10,222 bases of DNA, taken from positions 1-10,222 of the forward strand of contig JAIOPF010000209.1 in the NCBI GenBank assembly GCA_021414045.1. Direction: 5' to 3'. The number at the start of each line of letters is the position of its first letter. Within the stretch, counting starts at the first letter, position 1. Below are positions 1 through 6,287 of this stretch, piece by piece. A model generated the notes under the pieces. The model saw only the letters and a list, made by a program, of their open reading frames with translations, was not told the DNA's origin and ran no database searches. The DNA comes from Deltaproteobacteria bacterium (lineage in GTDB: Bacteria > UBA10199 > DSSB01). Made by a program: the position numbers and the translations under genes.

Positions 1-371
1 ATTCCGACGACGAATACCTTGAGGGCCATCTCTCGCGCCATGCTGCCTTCCTCGAAGGACATCCCGAGGCGGAAATGATTCACGGAAAAGTCGAGGTGGT
101 CGGCGACCCCACTGTCCCCGATGCCCGGGACACGAGGAAGACGATTGCGATTTCCGAATGCACCCAACCCGGAACTTTTTTCATCCGGCGGGAATTGCTG
201 AGCGCGATGGGGGGATTTCCAATCGTCGAATTCGGGGAAGATTCCGCCCTATTGTCGCGGATGGAAAGGGAAGGGCGTCGTCTTTTGCTTTCTCCCTTCC
301 AAAGTTACCGTTACTACAACGACGAACCGGATTCGATGTGCAATCAACTGAAGGCGAAAGGAAAACTTTGA
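1..371 (+). CDS. Family 2 glycosyltransferase, C-terminal part (5' end outside window)
   Basis: The open frame enters from the left edge (first full codon at base 3) and ends at TGA 369-371, giving about 122 residues. It begins with Ser-Asp-Asp-Glu-Tyr, which fits the Asp-Asp metal/nucleotide-sugar site in the middle of a GT-A fold. Further on it has TQPGTFFIRRELLSAMGGF and then GEDSALLSRMEREG. These match the GT2 pattern of an acceptor-site GTxxFRRxxxxxxGGF followed by the ED motif holding the catalytic base. GT2 enzymes move a sugar from a nucleotide sugar to an acceptor, usually at the cytoplasmic membrane face. No membrane segment is seen in this part. The stop overlaps the next gene's TTG start by 3 bases (within TTGA), so the two are probably coupled. 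Donor and acceptor cannot be read from this fragment. Confidence 0.8.
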   Translation, partial: SDDEYLEGHLSRHAAFLEGHPEAEMIHGKVEVVGDPTVPDARDTRKTIAISECTQPGTFFIRRELLSAMGGFPIVEFGEDSALLSRMEREGRRLLLSPFQSYRYYNDEPDSMCNQLKAKGKL

Positions 372-1102
372 GTTCGCTATCCTTATCGGGGAAAACGGCT
401 TTAATCACCGGCGCCGGCCGTGGGATCGGCGCCGCCGCCGCGCGGTTGTTCGCGGCCAGCGGGGCTCGCGTGGTTTTGTTGGGCCGCGGTTCCGAGGCCC
501 TCGAGCGACTGGCGCGGGAGTTGAATTCCGGACGTAGCGAGCCGGTGGCGCTTGCCTTTCCGGGGGATGTGTCGCTCGAAGCGACGTTTCCGGACGTATT
601 TGCCGCGGCCGAAAAATCCCTGGGTCCCATTGATATCGTCCTGAACTGCGCGGGCTTGGTCGAGCTAGCCCCTTTGGCGGAGACCAGCGTCGAATCCTGG
701 GATAGGATTATCTCGGTCAACCTGAGGGGCAGTTTTTTGGCCTGCCGCGAGATGTTCCGTCAGGCCGCCCGGACCAAGCGTCCCGGCTGCGTGGTGAATC
801 TCAGCTCCTTGGGCGGGATCCGCGGCACCGAAAAATTCCCCGGCACGGCTTCTTATGTCGTCAGCAAGCACGGCGTGGTGGGATTGACGGAAATCGCCGC
901 GGTGGAAGGAAAGCCGTTGGGGGTGCGGGTGAATTGCGTCGCGCCAGGCGCCGTGGACACCGAAATGCTGCGGCAGGCCGCTCCCTTCCTGAAAACCCAA
1001 CTGAAACCGGAAGACCTGGCCCAAACCCTGTTATACCTTTGTGACGATCGGCAATCCGGAAAGATTTCCGGGACCATCGTCGAAATTTTCAGCAATGAGT
1101 GA
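368..1102 (+). CDS. Short-chain dehydrogenase/reductase (classical SDR)
   Basis: A 244-residue NAD(P)H-dependent oxidoreductase of normal classical-SDR length. Visible motifs are TGAGRGIG (14-21, dinucleotide loop), NCAG (93-96), Asn118, Ser146/Ser147, Tyr163-x3-Lys167 (catalytic) and PG (193-194). The second strand ends in LLGRG with no acidic residue, which suggests NADPH. The Ser-to-Tyr spacing is 3 to 4 residues longer than in FabG-like enzymes, because of a GTEKF insertion. I chose TTG 368: it overlaps the glycosyltransferase stop, has an AAAGGA site just upstream (about 358-363), and puts the Rossmann motif at the usual distance. An upstream ATG at 158 would add 70 residues lying inside the previous gene. 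The substrate is not decided by sequence. Placement before a PTPS makes a sepiapterin-reductase-like role possible. A generic FabG-like or sugar/acyl reductase is the alternative. Confidence 0.9.
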   Translation: MSSLSLSGKTALITGAGRGIGAAAARLFAASGARVVLLGRGSEALERLARELNSGRSEPVALAFPGDVSLEATFPDVFAAAEKSLGPIDIVLNCAGLVELAPLAETSVESWDRIISVNLRGSFLACREMFRQAARTKRPGCVVNLSSLGGIRGTEKFPGTASYVVSKHGVVGLTEIAAVEGKPLGVRVNCVAPGAVDTEMLRQAAPFLKTQLKPEDLAQTLLYLCDDRQSGKISGTIVEIFSNE

Positions 1103-1107
1103 TTTCC

Positions 1108-1542
1108 ATGCCACAAATCTCGCTAACCCGCGTCGTTCAGTTCTCCGCATCGCATCGCCTGCACGTCAAATCCTATTCGGCCGAGAAGAACCTCCGCGTC
1201 TTCGGCAAATGCAATAGCCCCAATGGTCACGGCCACAATTATAAGGCGGAGATCACCGTCGTGGGCGCGCTGAATCCCGAGACGGGCATGGTCCTCAATC
1301 TTACCCTTCTGAAACAGATCATCGAGAAGACGGTCATCAAGCATTTGGACCATAAAAACCTGAATCTCGACGTCCCCGAATTCAAGGCAATCAACCCTAC
1401 CGCCGAGAACATCGCGATCGTGATTTGGAAGATGATCCGTCCGAAGCTTGCGCGGGGATTGGACCTCGAGATCAAGCTCTTCGAGACCGAGAACAATATC
1501 GTCCTGTATCGCGGCGAAAAATCGGCGGGCGAACGCGCATGA
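1108..1542 (+). CDS. 6-pyruvoyl-tetrahydropterin synthase, animal-type (PTPS/QueD family)
   Basis: A 144-residue T-fold enzyme. Zinc ligands are His16 (FSASHRL) and His41/His43 (HGH). The catalytic Cys35 sits in GKCNSPNGHGHNY, a Cys-x5-HGH spacing. Asp81-His82 (LDHKN) and Glu126 (FETENN) complete the site. The Cys-x5-HGH spacing is that of PTPS of tetrahydrobiopterin synthesis (7,8-dihydroneopterin triphosphate to 6-pyruvoyl-tetrahydropterin), whereas queuosine QueD has Cys-x3-HGH. Similarity to remembered human PTPS runs the whole length (PETGMV, NPTAENIA, NNIVLYRGE). Automated pipelines may still label it QueD. ATG 1108 is preferred, with a GAG 8 bases upstream; GTG 1099 would overlap the SDR stop (GTGA) and add three residues. 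Its own stop overlaps bioA. No GTP cyclohydrolase gene is in the window. Confidence 0.92.
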   Translation: MPQISLTRVVQFSASHRLHVKSYSAEKNLRVFGKCNSPNGHGHNYKAEITVVGALNPETGMVLNLTLLKQIIEKTVIKHLDHKNLNLDVPEFKAINPTAENIAIVIWKMIRPKLARGLDLEIKLFETENNIVLYRGEKSAGERA

Positions 1543-2849
1543 CTCCCGAGGAAATCCAGAAACTCAAAGACCTCGACCGGACCCTGCTCTGGCATCCCTT
1601 CACGCAGATGCAGGAGTATATGGAGGAAGACCCCCTCATCATCCAGGGAGGCGAAGGTTGCCGCCTTTTCGATATCGAGGGGAAAAGCTACATCGACGGG
1701 ATTTCCTCGCTCTGGGTGAATATTCACGGGCACCGCTGTCCTGCCCTGGATGAGGCGGTGCGAAGGCAGTTGGACGAGGTCGCCCACTCCACGCTGCTCG
1801 GCATCGGCAATGTCCCTTCGATTCGATTGGCCGAAAAACTCTCGAGATGGATCCCGCCAAATTTGCGGCGGGTTTTTTATTCCGACAACGGCTCGACGGC
1901 GGTGGAAATCGCCGTGAAGATGGCTTTCCAGTTTTGGCAACAAGGCGGGGGAAATAGGGAGAAGCAAAAGTTCATTACCCTGAAGAACGCCTATCACGGG
2001 GATACCATCGGCTCGGTGTCGGTGGGCGGCATCGATTTATTCCACCAAATTTTCCATCCGCTGTTGTTTCAGGCGATTCAGCTGCCCGACTTTTCCTTGG
2101 AGAATGCCGAAAAAATCTTCCGAAAGCACGGCCACGAAGTCGCCGCCTGCGTGGTCGAGCCGATGGTCCAGGGCGCGGCGGGGATGCTCTTGCAACCTCC
2201 GGGGTTCCTTCGCGGCATCCGCGAGCTCTGTGACCGTCACGAGGTGCTCCTGATTTGCGACGAGGTGGCGACGGGATTCGGCAGGACCGGCAAGATGTTC
2301 GCGGTCGAGCACGAGGGAGTAGCGCCCGATCTGATGTGCATGGCGAAGGGGATCACGGGGGGATATTTGCCCCTGGCGGCGACCTGGACCACCGAGAGGG
2401 TGTTCGACGGATTTCGCGGGAAATTTCAGGAATGGAAGACTTTTTTCCACGGACATAGCTACACCGGAAATCCCCTGGCCTGCGCGGCGGCCATCGCCAG
2501 TCTGGACCTCTTCGAAGCGAGGCGGATTCTCGAGGGGCTGGAAACCAAGGTGGGGTGGTTCCGAGAGGGATTGAGGCGTTTCTCCAGCCACCCTCACGTC
2601 AAGGAAGTGCGTCAAATTGGCCTGATGATCGGCATCGAACTGGTGCGCGACAAAGCCACCGCGGAAGAGTATCCCCCCGCCCTTAAAATGGGCGCGAAAA
2701 TCTGCTACCATGCCCGAAAAAGCGGGGTCTTGCTCCGGCCGCTGGGGAACGTCCTGGTGATCATGCCGCCGCTGTCGATTCAGGAAAACGAGGTGCATGA
2801 AATCCTGCAAGTGTTGTATGACTCGATGGAAACCTGCACTCGAACCTAG
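1539..2849 (+). CDS. bioA: Adenosylmethionine-8-amino-7-oxononanoate aminotransferase (BioA)
   Basis: A 436-residue PLP-dependent class III aminotransferase, normal length for BioA. It converts 7-keto-8-aminopelargonate to 7,8-diaminopelargonate in cytoplasmic biotin synthesis. BioA-specific motifs are LWHPFTQM (17-24), SDNGSTAVEIA (115-125), YHGDT (142-146), CDEVATGFGRTG with the PLP Asp241, the Schiff-base Lys270 in AKGITGGYLPLAA, HGHSYTGNPLACAAA (304 on) and Arg400 in LLRPLGNVLVIMPPLS. The ATG at 1539 overlaps the PTPS stop (ATGA), arguing for translational coupling; the longer frame from 1425 lies within the PTPS gene. No bioB, bioD, bioF or bioC is nearby, so the other biotin genes must be elsewhere. 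The amino donor (S-adenosylmethionine, or lysine as in BioK-type enzymes) cannot be told from motifs alone. Confidence 0.95.
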   Translation: MTPEEIQKLKDLDRTLLWHPFTQMQEYMEEDPLIIQGGEGCRLFDIEGKSYIDGISSLWVNIHGHRCPALDEAVRRQLDEVAHSTLLGIGNVPSIRLAEKLSRWIPPNLRRVFYSDNGSTAVEIAVKMAFQFWQQGGGNREKQKFITLKNAYHGDTIGSVSVGGIDLFHQIFHPLLFQAIQLPDFSLENAEKIFRKHGHEVAACVVEPMVQGAAGMLLQPPGFLRGIRELCDRHEVLLICDEVATGFGRTGKMFAVEHEGVAPDLMCMAKGITGGYLPLAATWTTERVFDGFRGKFQEWKTFFHGHSYTGNPLACAAAIASLDLFEARRILEGLETKVGWFREGLRRFSSHPHVKEVRQIGLMIGIELVRDKATAEEYPPALKMGAKICYHARKSGVLLRPLGNVLVIMPPLSIQENEVHEILQVLYDSMETCTRT

Positions 2850-2856
2850 GTGTCCC

Positions 2857-3171
2857 GTGCCCAAATTTGAGAAACATATCTTTATTTGCACCAACGAAAG
2901 AAAAGACGGCGACCCGCGAGGTTGCTGCAAGTCTCGCGGGTCCGAAAAGATTCGCGAATTCTTCAAGGACGAGGTGAAACGCCGCGGTTTAAAAGGCAAG
3001 GTTAGGGCCAACGCCGCCGGGTGCCTCGACCATTGCGAACGCGGGCCCGTCGTCGTGGTTTATCCCGAAGGGGTTTGGTATCACGTCGAAAACGAGACCG
3101 ACGCCCGCGAGATCCTCGATCGCCATATCGAGGGCGGGGAAGTCGAGGATCGTCTGGCGATTTACAAGTAA
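2857..3171 (+). CDS. Thioredoxin-like [2Fe-2S] ferredoxin
   Basis: A 104-residue small electron carrier of the thioredoxin-like [2Fe-2S] ferredoxin family (COG3411 type). The cysteine set is Cys11 (FICTNER), Cys23/Cys24 (RGCCKSRGSEK), Cys56 and Cys60 (AAGCLDHCERGP). This fits the family pattern C-x(11-12)-C ... C-x3-C, and is followed by the typical GPVVVVYPEGVWY stretch. The start is GTG 2857, with AGG at 2848-2850 as a short ribosome site. The longer frame from 2797 would overlap bioA by 53 bases. The gap from the bioA stop is 7 bases, so it should be co-transcribed. A partner is not shown. A role donating electrons to an Fe-S or radical-SAM enzyme such as BioB is a guess from position only. 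Confidence 0.88.
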   Translation: MPKFEKHIFICTNERKDGDPRGCCKSRGSEKIREFFKDEVKRRGLKGKVRANAAGCLDHCERGPVVVVYPEGVWYHVENETDAREILDRHIEGGEVEDRLAIYK

Positions 3172-3174
3172 AGT

Positions 3175-3191
3175 CCTCTCATGAGGTTTTT
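3175..3191 (+). terminator. Very short hairpin plus T-tract after the ferredoxin gene
   Basis: Four bases after the ferredoxin stop, CCTC (3175-3178) and GAGG (3183-3186) can pair across a TCAT loop and are followed by five T (3187-3191). The layout is that of an intrinsic terminator, but a 4-bp stem is too weak to trust. It may at most be a partial attenuator before the DUF2203 gene. Confidence 0.2.
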
Positions 3192-3229
3192 GGAGTGAAG
3201 GCCGGGCTGGATTGGGCTAAGATCTTTCT

Positions 3230-3592
3230 ATGGGTGACCTTGTCAAAATTTTTCAAACGCAGAAGTTCACCCTCGAGCAGGCAGAGGGCTTATTGCCGGT
3301 CATCCGCAAGATCACCAAAGAAGCGGTCGATCAATTCCTGGTCCTTGAGGAGAAGCTGAAGCACCACCAGCACGAAGCCGACAAATGGAAGGCCATCGAA
3401 CAAGAAATCGGGGGCGTCCTCAACCACTGGAGCGAAAAGATCATGAAGCTAGGTTGCCAACCCAAGGGCATCTGGCTCGTGGATTTCGACAACGGCGAGG
3501 GATATTATTGTTGGCGCTTCGGCGACGACCGCATCCAATATTTTCACGGCTATCACGACGGCTTTTCCGGCCGCATCGCCATCAATCGATAA
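3230..3592 (+). CDS. DUF2203 family protein
   Basis: A 120-residue soluble protein. The N-terminal half is FTLEQAEGLLPVIRKI followed by a charged helical stretch (about 30-75). The C-terminal half has GIWLVDF (80-86), YYCWRFGDD (92-100), His106 and GFSGR (111-115). This matches the DUF2203 layout: an F-T-x-x-x-A-x-x-LLP start, then a G-x-VDF / CWR-x-G / H / G-F-x-GR block. The family has no established function that I know of. The ATG at 3230 has only a poor upstream purine stretch. A 58-base gap separates it from the ferredoxin gene, so it may be read through from that operon or have its own promoter. Its last 40 bases overlap the end of the convergent lipoprotein gene. Confidence 0.85.
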   Translation: MGDLVKIFQTQKFTLEQAEGLLPVIRKITKEAVDQFLVLEEKLKHHQHEADKWKAIEQEIGGVLNHWSEKIMKLGCQPKGIWLVDFDNGEGYYCWRFGDDRIQYFHGYHDGFSGRIAINR

Positions 3593-4401
3593 AGTTGTGG
3601 AGTGGAGATTAAAACCGCCGCGGATTTTTGGATAATTCCGCAGATGGGAACCGGTGGTTGCGAAAGCGAACCCGCTTCGGCGACATCCAAGACTTCGGTC
3701 CCGAATGCGTGCGTGATATTCATGTAATTTTCAGTGGGAGGAGAGTCTTGGCTTGGCCAAGGCTTCGGGGTATCCCACGATGGTTCCGGTTGCTCTTCCT
3801 CGGTAATATAAATCTCGATATTTTTGATGGGTTGCCCCGCGAAGCGGGAATCAATATAGCCCGGGGCCTCGTCTTTGGTGAAAACGGGCGTATCCAAATA
3901 AAGCCGGCGGTCGACATCCACGATCCGGAGAAAGCCCACGGTGGATGCCGGCTTTCCTTCTTTCAGGAGCCTTCCGTTCACGCGAAACAAAACCTCGTCC
4001 CGGTCCGTCTTGCACAGGACCTCTCTCTTCAAAATCGCAGAATATTTCGCGACTATCCTGACGTCCACGCCCGGAGAGACCTCGCCTTCCGGATGTCCGG
4101 GAATGAGGGAAATGGGAGTGCTGATAGCTCCCGCCACCATGGGGGAGGAAGCTCCGTAAGTGACGGGCGTCGTAGTCGTAGCGGAAATGGGCAGACTATC
4201 GGTATTATTGTCGACAGGATCGTCAGCCGCAGACGAAGGAAGGAAGTTGGAACCTTGGGCCGCACCGATGGGCGTCAAGGAAACGCCGATGGCCGAAGAG
4301 CCTTGGCCGCCAAAGTCCATGGCGCCAGCGCAAGCCGTTACGACAAAAAGCGCGGCCAAGGGTAAAGTATTTCTTATAAAAGACGGTAATTTCTGGAACA
4401 A
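3553..4401 (-). CDS. Predicted lipoprotein of unknown function
   Basis: I do not recognise a family. From TTG 4401 it has 282 residues. It begins with a basic N-terminus (MFQKLPSFIR), a hydrophobic stretch (TLPLAALFVV) and a lipobox Val-Thr-Ala-Cys24, so it should be a lipid-anchored envelope protein. Residues about 25-100 are rich in Ser, Thr, Pro, Gly and Ala, like a flexible linker. Residues about 105-195 look folded, with VDVRIVAKYSAIL, VLFRVNGRLL, VGFLRIVDVDRRLYLDTPVF and KNIEIYITEEE suggesting beta strands. After that comes a Pro/Trp/Ser-rich region. Frame 4428 (also TTG) gives 9 extra residues with acidic charges before the signal peptide, so 4401 is preferred; neither start has a good ribosome site. 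The opposite-strand frame here is Arg/Gly/His-rich and looks like a shadow. Confidence 0.65.
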   Translation of the reverse strand: MFQKLPSFIRNTLPLAALFVVTACAGAMDFGGQGSSAIGVSLTPIGAAQGSNFLPSSAADDPVDNNTDSLPISATTTTPVTYGASSPMVAGAISTPISLIPGHPEGEVSPGVDVRIVAKYSAILKREVLCKTDRDEVLFRVNGRLLKEGKPASTVGFLRIVDVDRRLYLDTPVFTKDEAPGYIDSRFAGQPIKNIEIYITEEEQPEPSWDTPKPWPSQDSPPTENYMNITHAFGTEVLDVAEAGSLSQPPVPICGIIQKSAAVLISTPQLYRLMAMRPEKPS

Positions 4402-4509
4402 TTCTCGATCCCACTCGAGCCCGCCCAATTATCGTCACAATACTCCAAAAGGTGTCTATTTTTTATGCGCAGTTGCAATTGATGTTGCTAGCGACCCGGT
4501 GGGAAATTT
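4402..4509. other. AT-rich spacer before the lipoprotein gene
   Basis: This 108-base spacer lies between the cytochrome gene stop and the lipoprotein start (both on the minus strand). It is clearly more AT-rich than its surroundings, especially 4445-4515. Such a stretch could hold the lipoprotein promoter, but I could not match a convincing -35/-10 pair. No strong terminator hairpin is visible either. Confidence 0.3.
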
Positions 4510-4995
4510 TTATTTTGTCCCGTCGCTCGGAGCGTCTTTGGTGAGTAAATCCTTGTCGTTCTTGGGGATTAAATAATCGCCGGGTCGGTGGGCGGCATGG
4601 CACTTGAAACAACCTTCGCTGATTTTGTCGAGGGACCTGAAGAAGCTCTTGTCTCGCTTGGCGCTTTTTTCATTCAGCTCGACCATTCCCGCCGCGAGGA
4701 CGTCGGTGTATTCTTGGTAAGCCTTGTCCTTATCGGCCTTTTGCATGTCAGCCAAGGTTTGGGACATTTCTTTGAGCGCGATATCGATGGCTTCCCAATC
4801 CGGCTTTTTTTCCTTCAATTGGATGATCTCCAGGCTGGCCAGCATGCTGCCGAATTTGGACATATAGGGCTTCAGGTTGGCGGTGGACCGGGTGGTGGCG
4901 ACTTGGGGGTGCCCGACGGGGTCGGCGGCTTGGGCGGTGCCCAGAAAGCAAGAAATGAAAATCGGAAGAATCGCGAATTGGGAGATTTTGCGCAC
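4510..4995 (-). CDS. Cytochrome c'-like (class II) monohaem c-type cytochrome
   Basis: A 161-residue secreted haem protein. A Sec signal peptide (MRKISQFAILPIFISCFLGT, then Ala-Gln-Ala before Ala24) predicts a periplasmic mature protein of about 138 residues. The only haem site, CFKCH (129-133), is near the C-terminus and follows long amphipathic helices. That is the arrangement of cytochrome c' and c-556, four-helix bundles, unlike class I cytochromes with an N-terminal CxxCH. Family members carry electrons or bind NO/CO. The start is GTG 4995, with AAGGAG about 5 bases upstream; the ATG two bases earlier is out of frame. It follows the transporter gene by 65 bases and may belong to the same transcript. 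The axial sixth ligand cannot be assigned by eye, so electron transfer versus gas binding is open. Confidence 0.85.
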   Translation of the reverse strand: MRKISQFAILPIFISCFLGTAQAADPVGHPQVATTRSTANLKPYMSKFGSMLASLEIIQLKEKKPDWEAIDIALKEMSQTLADMQKADKDKAYQEYTDVLAAGMVELNEKSAKRDKSFFRSLDKISEGCFKCHAAHRPGDYLIPKNDKDLLTKDAPSDGTK

Positions 4996-5026
4996 ATCGA
5001 CTCCTTGTTTTTGAGAGAACTGGACA

Positions 5027-5043
5027 TGAAATAACTGATTTCA
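5027..5043. repeat. Small inverted repeat between transporter and cytochrome genes
   Basis: TGAAAT (5027-5032) and ATTTCA (5038-5043) are perfect 6-base inverted arms around a 5-base loop. The AT-rich stem and lack of a T-tract argue against an intrinsic terminator. It could be chance, a weak hairpin in the transcript, or a protein site. Confidence 0.3.
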
Positions 5044-5060
5044 AGGGGTGAAGCAAATTT

Positions 5061-6287
5061 TTATCGAAGGGCTGCAAGGTAAGGCTGTTGAGCCTTTTCC
5101 TCCGGTCGACGGTGGGTCGGAAGCCATGCCAAGAGAGGAATGACCAAAAGCGTCATTCCGGCATAGGTGAAAAAGGCGACCGTGGGCGAATATCGGGACC
5201 ATAATACCCCGAACAGTACCGAGGCGGGCAAGAGGCCCAGGCCATAGGCGCAATAGTACCAGCCCAGAGCGGTTGCGCGGATTTCTTCCGGAACGACGCT
5301 AGCGGGGTAGGCCCGTTCGGATGCTTCGACCAAGCCGGACTGAATTCCGTAAATCGCGACCAAAAACCAAGCCCAGAGAATGCGTTGGTTGAAGGCGAAC
5401 CCCAGGAAGACGAGGACGAATAGGGTCCATCCCACGGCGATGGTGCGGCGTTGGCTCCATCGGTCGGCGAGGATTCCTCCGAAGAAGGAGGAGATTAAGG
5501 TGCAAGCCGTGAGTAAACCCCAGGCGAGCGGGAGTTGGTAAGTCGCGAGTCCCATGCTTTGGAGTTTCATGATCAGGAAAAGCTCCGAGGGCGTGCTGAA
5601 GGCGACCAAGAAAATGACCAAAATATAGCGTTTTAAGGGCGAGGGGAGATGGCGCCATTTCAAGCGGGGACTGACGGCGGGTTTTTTTTCCGGTGCCTCG
5701 CGGATGCCGAGCGGCACGAATAGAATCGAAAGAATGGCCGGGATGGAAGCCAAGATGAACAATTTGGAATAGGAAAAGCCGTAGAATTTGAGCAACAAGG
5801 CCGCGATGGGTGGGCCAATCAGCGCCCCGGCATGATCAAAGGCGCGCTGGACGCCGAAGGCCTTGCCCCAGTTTCCCTTCTCGAGGGAGCCGGTTAAAAG
5901 ACGATCGCGGGGCGCGGTTCGAATTCCCTTGCCGATGCGATCGAGGAAACGCGCGGCCAGGGTCACCCCGGGAATGGGAATGCCCATGAAAGGGCGAGTG
6001 AGGGAGCAGATGGCGTATCCAAGGACGGTCAGGCGCTTGCTGCGGTGCATCCGGTCGTCCGCCCATCCGGAAAAAAGCGCGGTAATGTTCGAGAGCGAAT
6101 TGGCGAAGCCCTCCATGATTCCCAAAAATCCGGCTCCCAATCCCATGGATGCCAGGAAAGCGGGCAAGAGCGGCGAGATCATGTCCGCGCTGAAGTCGTT
6201 GAACATGCTGAGCAGGCCTAGGAGGTAGACGTTGCGCGTGATTCCGCCAAACCAGGAGCGGCGCCGCGATTTAGGGTTGGATGTCAT
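5061..6287 (-). CDS. Major facilitator superfamily (MFS) transporter
   Basis: A 408-residue polytopic inner-membrane protein with about 12 hydrophobic segments in two halves. They are joined by a basic central loop (around REAPEKKPAVSPRLKW). The loop 2-3 motif A is GWADDRMHRSKR (74-85). A second conserved stretch is RFLDRIGKGIRTAPRD (113-128). The C-half repeat of motif A is GGILADRWSQRR. The RNVYLLGLLSMFNDFSADM-type N-terminus and RIGKGIRTAPRD belong to a broad bacterial drug/metabolite efflux-like MFS group. The substrate is not known. ATG 6287 is chosen because the longer frame from 6329 adds 14 residues deep in the phosphorylase gene. Even so, the start overlaps that gene's end by 17 bases, showing co-transcription. 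Context suggests a nucleoside, base or stress-metabolite substrate, but this is weak. Confidence 0.9.
   Translation of the reverse strand: MTSNPKSRRRSWFGGITRNVYLLGLLSMFNDFSADMISPLLPAFLASMGLGAGFLGIMEGFANSLSNITALFSGWADDRMHRSKRLTVLGYAICSLTRPFMGIPIPGVTLAARFLDRIGKGIRTAPRDRLLTGSLEKGNWGKAFGVQRAFDHAGALIGPPIAALLLKFYGFSYSKLFILASIPAILSILFVPLGIREAPEKKPAVSPRLKWRHLPSPLKRYILVIFLVAFSTPSELFLIMKLQSMGLATYQLPLAWGLLTACTLISSFFGGILADRWSQRRTIAVGWTLFVLVFLGFAFNQRILWAWFLVAIYGIQSGLVEASERAYPASVVPEEIRATALGWYYCAYGLGLLPASVLFGVLWSRYSPTVAFFTYAGMTLLVIPLLAWLPTHRRPEEKAQQPYLAALR

Noticed and set aside
158..367. N-terminal extension of the SDR from ATG 158
   Set aside because: It lies wholly within the glycosyltransferase gene, is Arg/Pro-rich, and would push the Rossmann motif 70 residues inward.
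1108..1542. Calling the PTPS gene queD and proposing queuosine synthesis
   Set aside because: The Cys-x5-HGH spacing and full-length likeness to animal PTPS disagree with QueD, and no queC, queE or queF is in the window.
1239..1997. 252-residue minus-strand frame across PTPS and bioA
   Set aside because: It spans two well-supported plus-strand genes and shows no family features.
2037..3011. 324-residue open frame on the minus strand opposite bioA
   Set aside because: Its composition is that of an antisense shadow, no domain is visible, and the plus strand carries unmistakable BioA motifs and the ferredoxin.
3628..4365. 245-residue plus-strand frame opposite the lipoprotein gene
   Set aside because: Arg/Gly/His-rich with no motif or ribosome site; the minus frame has a signal peptide and lipobox.
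4588..5034. 148-residue plus-strand frame opposite the cytochrome gene
   Set aside because: It is the mirror of a gene with a signal peptide, CxxCH and a strong ribosome site.
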